Origin: Dendrolimus kikuchii
Taxonomy: Eukaryota; Arthropoda; Insecta; Lepidoptera; Lasiocampidae
DNA length: 64,000 nt
Direction: 5' to 3'
Assembly (NCBI GenBank): GCA_019925095.2
Contig: CM034391.1
Span: 6,166,551 to 6,230,550 of the forward strand
A model generated the notes under the pieces. That model saw nothing but the letters and a program-made list of their open reading frames with translations. It did no database searches and was not told where the DNA came from. Positions 56,326-64,000 of the stretch are shown piece after piece (position 1 is the stretch's first letter; the number at the start of each line of letters is the position of its first letter). The position numbers were made by a program, and so were the translations under genes.

Positions 56326-57670
56326 CTGGAAAAAATAAAAAATAATAATTAATGAACTTAGTATCGGCATCGTAAATAATCAATTTTTAATTCATATTGA
56401 AAAATACAGTAAGCGAAACTTGTTAAAAAACTTTTATTTAATCTGTATTTTTCTATTGCAAATCTCATGTCAGTAGCCTTTCTTGTTTTCTGCTCCTTAT
56501 ATACTATATCGTATGAACTCCTATGTAGATTTTATGTAAATAGATCAATGATAGCAAAACAAATTTTAATCAGTATTACTAGATTAGTAATCTTACAAAC
56601 AAGCATAATTAGGAAAGCAAATAAGTCACCATTAACAAAATCGTACGATGCACCACAAAATCAATTTATAACGATTTTGTATTTTTGTTGATAAATGTGA
56701 TTTTGATGGAATATTTTAAGCTATTTAAAATTCATTACAATAAAAGAGCATTAGTAACGTTGATAGGGTTAAATATTATATAAATGAGTCATCTCTTAAA
56801 TACAATGTACTCTATAGAGTCACCAGCCTATCATCAAAGTAAATGAGTGAGATACCTATTACTATCAAAATGTACCTACATAGACTATAATTATAAGCTA
56901 ATAGATTGAAGGGAACCTAAATAAACCCAATTAATTAAATAGCTATTAGGTATACTGTGTTCTACCTGTAAACCATTGTGACCATAAGCAGAACACTGAG
57001 CCTTCATTGATAAACTCAATTTAATTTAGATAAGATGTTAAATTCCAGGCCAGAGATGTTATTCCGTCACAGGTGTGTAACGTCAACTCAAATGCGATGT
57101 ATTTTCGTCTACAAGATTTATTGCGCTAGTTTCTATTTCTACGTAAATCGATCGAACTGTATAAATTAGATTTAGCAAGACCGATTCTCAAATAAATCTT
57201 AAACCTACCGCGCATCAAATCTGTAGCAGTCGAATCTAAATCTGGTCCGAAATTAATTGCGTGGTGCGCGCTTCTATGCACATACTTCCATAGGTTATGA
57301 GACATTTTTTAGAAAATAATCACAACAAATATCTCTGATATCTGTGGACGTGATGACCGAAATTAGACCCCGTGCGAAATTAAATCCGTGTTACGCTCAC
57401 TTCTATGAAGTTCCCTAGGTTACGGAGTTTGCGGAAAAATTTGCACCGTGCTGCCTAATGGCTTTATACTAACCTAATTAGCAAAGCATAATTTTCATCA
57501 CCTTCGACTGTTATGTATTGTATGGAGGTTAATAGCAAACTCCAAACGAAATATGTCCTTATCTATGTATATATTAAATATGTGTGTTACAGCTATATTT
57601 CGAGAAGGAAATTGGAAAACTATTTTTTCTTTATACAGCTATATCATCAATGTAAACCGTCTTTTACCGA
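56326..57670. other. Intergenic or 5' intron of MYND gene, nothing recognised
   Basis: AT-rich unique sequence. The frame at 56467-56691 has no domain. An upstream exon ending in phase 2 is expected for the MYND gene, but none is evident here. Confidence 0.4.
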
Positions 57671-57674
57671 TACC

Positions 57675-57724
57675 GATTGATAGGTTTTTAATAGGTACCG
57701 TCCTTATTAAAAACCTATCAATCC
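57675..57724. repeat. Hairpin with about 20-bp arms
   Basis: GATTGATAGGTTTTTAATAGG is followed after five bases by its reverse complement with one extra base (CCTTATTAAAAACCTATCAATC). Confidence 0.85.
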
Positions 57725-57840
57725 TAGCCAAGGGTTGCCTGGGGACATTTTTTAGCGATTAAGCCGCCCATTGTAATACAGTATAATGTATATCTTTTTA
57801 TTTTGTTTGTATATACTTTGGTGTACAATACAGTGTTATT

Positions 57841-58066
57841 CCCCGTTCAAGATAACTTAAGGCGCAGAGTTACCAAATTCTAAAAATAATTAATATCATA
57901 TTATAAAATATGTTATAAATAGAGATTATTACAGGACGTAGATTATTCTTAATTTTTATTGGAATTTTCTAGTAATTATGGCGATTTTAGGTGTTTTTCC
58001 TCGAGTTTTAGGTGTAAATATTTTTGATTGTTGGTAACCCTGCGCGTCAAGTTATTGTGAACGGGG
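57841..58066. mobile_element. MITE-like element family M2, second copy
   Basis: CCCCGTTCAAGATAACTTAA at the left and GTCAAGTTATTGTGAACGGGG at the right are inverted, as are GAGTTACCAAATTC and GGTAACCCTGCG. The interior is the reverse of the copy at 23752-23986. Confidence 0.72.
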
Positions 58067-58254
58067 TATATCTATTTAAAGTCGTGATAATAATGAAAAT
58101 TAGATATGTCCGCCATCCATGTGATGATTTTTTAATAGATAAGCGTTTGGGGTAATGTTAGTCAGCTAAGTGTAATCATAACTATGTTTACCTGTGTGTG
58201 TAAACATGTGAATGGAGCTGATATATTGTTTTGGTCTGCAGTTTTAATTTCAAT

Positions 58255-58425
58255 TGAAATCGGTCAAGTGCGTGATAGTCGACGACCTCGAGTACCATAT
58301 TGTAACGCTCTGGGAAACTACGAGAGGCTTTTTATTCAAAAAATTGCGCTCGTAAGGCATGAGGGATAAAAATGTAAGAAAAAAATCTGTGTGTGTGCAG
58401 TTTACACGCAGTAGAAGTGAAACAA
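58255..58425 (+). repeat. Fragment of a common Lepidoptera interspersed repeat
   Basis: GAAATCGGTCAAGTGCGTGA then TCGAGTACCATATTGTAACG resembles the widespread TCGGTCAAGTGCGAGTCGG repeat. Recognition is from memory. Confidence 0.4.
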
Positions 58426-58472
58426 AGTGTGACAAGGGGTGGATTCTAAATTTCGTAACGTCACATTTCATA

Positions 58473-58969
58473 TACTTAGTGCGGCCATAAATACTGTTAC
58501 AATTAAAAAGAAACAAAATATTACATTTGAATTTGGAATTTTATATATTTTATATGATTGTTCATTGTGTTTTCTCATTTTGGCGCCAATACATTGTACA
58601 ACATTTGGCGATATTAAAATGGAGTGGAGCGATAAAGAGAACCGAATCGCTGTGATTGCATTACACAAAGTAGGTATGGAGCCAAATGCAATTTTTAAAA
58701 CTCTCCATACGCTTGGTATTACGTAGAAAAAAATCTCTTTGTTACAATATTTATGGCAAGACTAGATCTATACTTTGTGTAATGGAATTACAGCGATTCG
58801 GTTCTCTTTACCGCCCCACTCCATTTTAATGTCGCAAAATGTTGTACAATGTATTGGCACCAAAATGAGAAAACACAATGAACAATCATATAAAAATGAC
58901 AGATTCCAAATGCAAATGTAATATATTGTTTCTTTTTAATTGTAACAGTATTTATGGCCAGACTAAGTA
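58473..58969. mobile_element. Mariner-derived fold-back element with about 200-bp inverted arms
   Basis: Bounded by TA: left TACTTAGTGCGGCCATAAATAC and right (reverse) TACTTAGTCTGGCCATAAATAC. The two arms are inverted copies for about 205 bp (58473-58678 and 58765-58969) with roughly ten per cent differences. Both arms contain the same start of a mariner-type transposase frame. No catalytic DDD region exists in the element. Confidence 0.85.
58619..58726 (+). pseudogene. N-terminal remnant of a mariner transposase
   Basis: Thirty-five codons, MEWSDKENRIAVIALHKVGM and EPNAIFKTLHTLGIT, then a stop at 58724. This is the first helix-turn-helix region of a mariner-family transposase; the remaining 300 or so residues are absent. 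A degraded inverted copy of the first 20 codons lies in the right arm at about 58760-58830. Confidence 0.75.
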
Positions 58970-59129
58970 GTTATAATATATTTAAGCTTTAAAACATTTA
59001 CAACTATCTGTATGAATATACTTTTTTAAATGATTAAATATAATGTATTCTATCTCATTCTCTCGCAGGTTTAAACCTATAGATTTTGTGTTTATCTCTT
59101 TTTAGTGTCACTATTTCGTTTCATCGAGT

Positions 59130-59639
59130 TTCAAATCACAACAAATCTAAAGAAGTTTCACTTCAAAATTAATTAGAAGAATTGATGTCTCACGGAGGGC
59201 GCTTGCCACCGCTATCGTGCAGGCTTTATTGGAGCCGAAAGGTATTGCACGTGACGATGGTAGGCGTCCCGACGGAATGACTCTAATTCCCTGGCAGCGT
59301 GGCAAGCCTTTGGTGTGGGATGCGACTTGCGTAGACAGGTTGGCCGCATCCCATTTACCAAACATGTCTAGATTAGCCGGTTCGGCGGCGGAAACAGCTG
59401 AATCACTCAAGCGTCACAAATATGCAACCCTCAGTGCGAGTTATATGTTTGTGCCGTTTGCTATCGAGACACTTGGACTGTGGGGTCCTGTGGCTATGAG
59501 CCTCTACCAAAATTTATCAAAACGACTCATTGACTCTTCAGGTGATCAGAGGGCTGGTGCTTACTTCGGCCAACGGATCAGTATGGCGATCCAGCGAGGA
59601 AACGTAGCCAGCCTTCACCTTATCCATAGAAGACGGTGA
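59130..59639 (+). pseudogene. Retroelement-associated protein fragment, nuclease-like
   Basis: An open frame runs from about 59143 to the stop at 59637-59639, with no clear start codon of its own. It reads RRPDGMTLIPWQRGKPLVWD, then LAGSAAETAESLKRHKYATL, FVPFAIETLGLWGPVAMSL, and a final GAYFGQRISMAIQRGNVASL. This set of phrases occurs at the C-terminus of many reverse-transcriptase-like repeats in animals (from memory). RPD followed at 15 residues by WD resembles the (R/K)PD-x12-14-(D/E) signature of restriction-like endonucleases in non-LTR elements. No reverse transcriptase part is present upstream, so it is a truncated relic, though its frame is intact. Confidence 0.6.
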
Positions 59640-59966
59640 TCTAGGCTCAGTATTCTACTTATAGTCTTAAGGGACTATGAGTAGAATACAATACAAATAA
59701 GTTAAGTTTTCTTGCATTGTATTCGATTATATGTAATTTTAAAATCAAATAAAAGTAATTAGAAGAATAAAAAAGCCATAATATTATACTCATCTTTCAT
59801 TACTAGACCGTTTCACGTGGTTTTACCCGTATAATGTCTGATTCTTTATCTCGCGGAAACTGTCCATTTTCGTTATCCGATTCGATAAAAAAAGAATTCT
59901 GTTTCATGACAATCTGTTCATTTTCAAGATCGTGAAAAAAGAATGAACGACCATCGCTCGTTAACG

Positions 59967-60125
59967 TTAAATATACAACGGATTACTCTGGGGCCGATCC
60001 CAGATACACAGACTATAGTAAATAACGCAGAAAATTCGTTTCCGAAATTTACTATACCAGGAATCGAACCCGGAACGGTGAAGTAGGCCAGCAAAGGCTT
60101 AGCCCGCTCAACCACAGGGGTCGTC
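59967..60125 (-). mobile_element. tRNA-derived SINE family S1, 5' part, - strand
   Basis: The head TGTGGTTGAGCGGGCTAAGC and B box GGTTCGATTCC read on the - strand; the body ends early at about 59967, so the 3' third is missing. Confidence 0.82.
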
Positions 60126-60164
60126 TATATTACGTCGTATGTTACGAAAGCAACATTTATATTT

Positions 60165-60667
60165 AATAAAACTACGTTTTAACGGTTTTAAGCGCGGTAA
60201 TTTTATTTGATTTTGGTTTTTCCGACGTTTCGGCCACTTTTCAGTGGCCGTGATCACGGAAGACAAAGATGTCAAGTGTCAACGAGTATTGTTAAAGTTT
60301 TATTTAGCCTACCGCCAACTTATTAATTTTAATTATTTAATTTTTAATTTTGTTTATTATTTAATCTATGGGAGCCTAATCTAATTTACTACCGCTTCGC
60401 AACATGTTATGGCTGGAAGAGAAGAAGCGGCGCAAGAAACTCTTCAGCAAACATGCCTAGCTCTAATAATTTTATATAATATTAAAATGGGTGGAAGGAA
60501 AAGTAAAAGTAATTATCAGTCAAGTTGGTTTGTGTTTCGTTGTACGCAGAAAGAGCTCACAGTGTCTTGAGGTCTGGCAGCTGGTTTTTGCTGGGTTTGG
60601 GTTACGTCGGAAAAACCAAAATCAAATAAAATTACCGCGCTTAAAACCGTTAAAACGTAGTTTTATT
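60165..60667. mobile_element. Inverted-repeat element family M3 with identical 64-bp arms
   Basis: The arms 60165-60228 and 60604-60667 are exact reverse complements (left end AATAAAACTACGTTTTAACG, inner end TTTTTCCGACGT). The sequence AACATTTATATTT stands at 60152-60164 and again at 60702-60714, a likely 13-bp target-site duplication, though 34 bp of unmirrored element sequence (to 60701) lies right of the second arm. The interior includes GAAGAAGCGGCGCAAGAAAC, a phrase common in Lepidoptera repeats. Confidence 0.75.
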
Positions 60668-61171
60668 ATGTATACAAGTCGCGAAAACTTAAGAAAATAT
60701 TAACATTTATATTTGTCTAAGATAACATTTAATAAACGGGACTTAGCGAATTCCTTTGAAATAGGTACGCTTAAATAAACAATTTGTGGAAAACGAAAAA
60801 GGCTATATATTAGCGTGGAAGTTACAGTATGTACTTGGTAGAGCTGTTAAACTTTCAGATTTCAATGAGGTAATATGGTGGGAAACATAATGTAGGTAAT
60901 ACTACTGACGTATGAGAATATGCTGCTGTGTTATTACCTCAGTAAGTTTATGAACGTTATTTACAATGTGGAAGCTAATAAAGAAAAGCATTGATTTTTA
61001 TTAGACTTTGTGTTTATTTTGAGATGCGTGTTGATGATTTTTCATTATTTGAAGTTTAATAGCCGAATTTCAAATTAATCGCATAAACGTAAATATTTAA
61101 CAAAAGGGATTTAACGGCGCACGTGCATTGCCATATTTTTGAAGATATATTCATTTAAATTGCTAGGGTAT

Positions 61172-61385
61172 TTTCTGGTATGGATAGCTAACACCCTTGG
61201 TCCAGAGTATGCCTCCATGACATCCATGACTTGTGTTCCAGCATCCGTGGCCAGCTTCCAGTTACTTATTAGAGATTGGTAGCACATTGGTGTTACAAAT
61301 ATCCATAGGCGATGGTAACTGCTTTCCATCAGGTGGGCCGGACAGGCAGAGGCCTGTCTGCTCAACTCATGGAATAAAACTTAAA
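61172..61385 (+). repeat. Interspersed repeat family R, partial
   Basis: GTATGGATAGCTAACACCC, GTGTTCCAGCATCCGTGGCC, CCATAGGCGATGGTAACTGC, GGTGGGCCGGACAGGCAG and a tail GGAATAAAACTTAAAAAAAA. Confidence 0.72.
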
Positions 61386-61434
61386 AAAAAATAACTATGG
61401 TAGAAAGTAGGTGTCTATATCTGTCTCTCCACAC

Positions 61435-61765
61435 ATAGCCACGGTTGAAGCATGCAATATGTACTTAGAGGAGGGATGCGCACCTATCCGCGCGCCCTCT
61501 CTCACCTCGGGGTAAGAGCCGAGGTAGTCGGATAGACCCGGCTATCAAATGATGGGGCCAGCCCGTAAAGGCGCCGGCCGTCGTCCGTCCGAGCTGGAGG
61601 TGAATGCGCAAGCAAGCCTACATACAGCCCGGACAGGGGACGTTCGAGGATCGAACAACGGTTTTAATGCTGCGGCGTGGTAATAGCACTTCATACGTGA
61701 GGTGCTAATGCCACCCCGACCTGGCGAATCCCACACACGGGTCACGATCTTTCGCGTAACTTATG
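61435..61765. repeat. GC-rich insert, probable retroelement fragment
   Basis: A sharp GC and CpG rise against the AT-rich surroundings, with the short inverted pair CACCTCGGGGTAAGAGCCGAGG. It recalls 3' ends of R1-type non-LTR elements (CCCACACACGGGTCACG), but no diagnostic protein is present. Confidence 0.4.
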
Positions 61766-61949
61766 GTCCTCAATCGGATTTCTTCTGTATAAAAAAATAC
61801 AAAATATACTTCTTGACAAATCAATGCGTTAATGAATTTTATAACCAGTATTTATAATTACAATAAATTATTAATATTATAAATGTTATGTATTATATCC
61901 ATCATTCATTTAGTAATTAATTAATAACGATTTGAACAATTTTTATATC

Positions 61950-62160
61950 AGTTAAATGTAACACCTATTTAAATTTACTTATGAAAAATCTTAATAGTAA
62001 AATTACAAAGTTTATTCAGAAACTGATTTCTCGAAATTGATACTTGATACATATATTTTCGATACTGGTCATGAAAATAGGACACTTTATATCATGGATA
62101 GTGGGACAGCTTAAATTTTATACCGACTCAAAATTATCCCAGGTAAGGTAGTCCAGGTTC
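61950..62160 (+). repeat. Decayed Helitron relic
   Basis: CATATATTTTCGATACTGG, ATAGGACACTTTATATCATGG and ATAGTGGGACAG parallel the block after the (TCTG)n in elements A and D. No ends remain. Confidence 0.45.
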
Positions 62161-63320
62161 CACTTTCCTACTTTCCTTTTACATTTTGCATCTTCGACAT
62201 TTTAACTGCATCTTACTATTTTCTTTATAACAAACTAGATTTTTACAAGGAAAACCCAGTGAAGTGTGACGGGGTTCAATTTTACTTATGTAGGTAAGTA
62301 CAAAAAAATCTTAATTAGGTTTTTTATATATGTATCTAAACCTTCACTAAATAATTATCTAAGTGATAGTGAAAGCAGCTTAAAGTCTGTTGTGTGATAT
62401 AAGAGGAGCTAGCAGATATATAGACAAACAGACGCGGAAAGCGTCTTTGTGTTACCATAAATATATAAAGATGACAATGTCCAAATAAAAAAAGTAATAC
62501 GCGAATGAACGAATGAATGGTTTGGTTTAAAAATACGTTTTAAATTATAAAACGATAAAACTAAGGAAAAAAGCGAGCGGTGTCAAATACCTATGACGGT
62601 TTCTGTATATTTGTATTCATTCACTTGCCTTACCATTGGTTGAAATTTGACATTGGTTGTACAAGTTTTAACCAGTATTAAAGGGAATTAACGCTTAGTA
62701 ATATTTAGAAGGTTTCAGAATTACGATTTTTACTTAAATCATTAGTAGCATTCTTCTTGCATGCATGAAGTAAAGTATATTGAGTGTACAACATTGAATG
62801 TTTATCATTTTGATACAATATTATTGTGGCACGCGACTTCTATATTAGTTAGGTCACGAGCTACATCAACGCATATCGTATCAATTACCCCATCGTTAAT
62901 TACAATAAAGACTTGCCGGGCGTTCATTAACGTGGGCGTGAGAGCTTGTTATGAAGAATATGCATCGTATCCCTACCATATTAGCATAATTCACACGAAG
63001 CTTATTAAAATCTTTAGCTGCTTCACAGTACAAACAAGGTCCTTTTGAGAAGTGCTAACTTTCTTACACTAATTGAATCAGAGTGGTCTCAGAAAGGAGC
63101 CTTTCGGAATATTTTTTCATCTTAAGTATAGTTAAATATTATGCCCACTTTCACAGCAGAAAGTAGGGAAGTGGTGAAAGAAATGAGCGACGCGAGTATG
63201 TAATCACAGTATGTTATGTCATAGTTGGAATACGCGCGCTGTTCAATTCCCTTACCTCTTTCCTGCTCGCTGAAAGCTTTTACTGAAATCTTATTTACTC
63301 AAATTAAGCTGTTTATACAA
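62160..63320. other. AT-rich DNA, nothing firmly recognised
   Basis: A decayed M1-type stretch at 62610-62720 (CACTTGCCTTACC, TTGAAATTTGACATTGG, ACGCTTAGTAATATTTAG). The 95-codon frame at 62761-63048 has no domain or splice support. Confidence 0.4.
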
Positions 63321-63329
63321 TGCAAAAGT

Positions 63330-63561
63330 GGATGGATGCAGAAGTCGTGGAAGGCCACGACACACCTTCCATGATCAAATTGATCGTGTACTAGCAGAAG
63401 GTGATGTCAGATGTCTTAAGAACAGACGAGCTTGCATGACAAGAGTTATGAATGTCAAAGAAGCAAGTAAGGTGTGTAAGAATGGGCCTTAATGGCGCTC
63501 TGTTGCACGTGCCTACCCCGCAAGGGAACTGACGTGAAGTTATGTATGTATGTATGTATGT
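63330..63561 (+). mobile_element. RTE-like retrotransposon 3' end
   Basis: Encodes GCRSRGRPRHTFHDQIDRVL and LKNRRACMTRVMNVKEASKV in a frame closed by a stop after KNGP, then CCTACCCCGCAAGGGAACTG, GACGTGAAGTTATG and a (TATG)n tail. Nearly identical to 7829-8060 read in reverse; 5' truncated. Confidence 0.82.
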
Positions 63562-64000
63562 AAATTGTTTATATTTAAACGTGATTTACTCATCCAGGCT
63601 AGGTTTTGATATTAAGATTCATAACATAAATCCATACTAACTAGATCAGACAAAATTTGCCAGTACCTCCAGCCTCTCTAAACCTACAAGTGTCTTGAGC
63701 GAATCGCGATTAAGCGTATCGAACGCCTTTCGCTAAAACCTTGACATCGTTCAGTAAAGCGAACCGTATCTTTTGATTAGTCGGATTTAATCATAATATT
63801 TACGGGCTGTTTGGTTTAGTCAATTAATTGGGAGATGATAAAGTTAGTGATTAAATTGGTCAAGAATTACATTAGAGGTCCTAAATTGATGAAAAAGGTA
63901 AGACAATTGAAAGAATTTCATATGTAAGTCATATAAATATACTTGGGCTGATAAGTAAATTATGAAATATTCTATATATTAAGTAGTGTAGGTCAAACGA
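63562..64000. other. End of window, nothing recognised
   Basis: Unique AT-rich sequence. Two adjacent stretches ATTAAGCGTATCGAACG and TAAAGCGAACCGTATC look weakly related, but no feature can be supported. Confidence 0.4.

Overview
This window is a stretch of a repeat-rich insect nuclear genome, most probably a moth or butterfly. It is AT-rich, has spliced genes with long introns, and is crowded with the element types usual in Lepidoptera: short Helitrons with a TC start and CTAG end inserted between A and T, tRNA-derived SINEs, non-LTR retrotransposon 3' ends with (TATG)n tails, and inverted-repeat elements. There is no sign of bacterial operons, rRNA genes or CRISPR arrays. Species cannot be named from the sequence alone.

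Three protein-coding genes can be assembled exon by exon with matching splice sites and phases. (1) The 3' part of a Rab9-type small GTPase on the + strand: exons 303-503, 12530-12672 and 15613-15745. The 5' exons lie left of the window. (2) A complete retinol-dehydrogenase-like short-chain dehydrogenase on the - strand: five exons from 37861 down to 26908, 334 residues. (3) The 3' part of a MYND-type zinc-finger protein on the - strand: seven exons from 56325 down to 44643, 729 residues in the window, with a long Ser/Pro/Arg-rich N-terminal part. The 5' part lies beyond 56325, probably outside the window. No functional link between the three is visible.

Layout: 1-15.7 kb is Rab9, with a 12 kb intron holding nested Helitrons, (TA)n arrays, a 9-bp minisatellite and a GC-rich block. 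15.7-26.9 kb is intergenic with SINEs, LINE tails and MITE-like elements. 26.9-37.9 kb is the dehydrogenase gene, with a 2.4 kb fold-back element in intron 1 and a Helitron in intron 4. 37.9-44.6 kb is intergenic and holds a second Helitron carrying a different internal satellite. 44.6-56.3 kb is the MYND gene. 56.3-64 kb is intergenic or 5' intronic, with a mariner-derived fold-back element, retroelement relics and SINEs.

The most notable structures are: two copies of one Helitron family in which different minisatellites have grown at the same internal position (5491-7289 and 40942-42371); a 103-bp identical inverted duplication of a retrotransposon fragment flanking a nested (TA)n/Helitron cluster; a mariner fold-back that carries the transposase start in both arms; and one short repeat lying just downstream of 5' splice sites in two unrelated genes, in the same orientation. 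I found no clear previously undescribed multigene system. All calls are by eye, without database searches.
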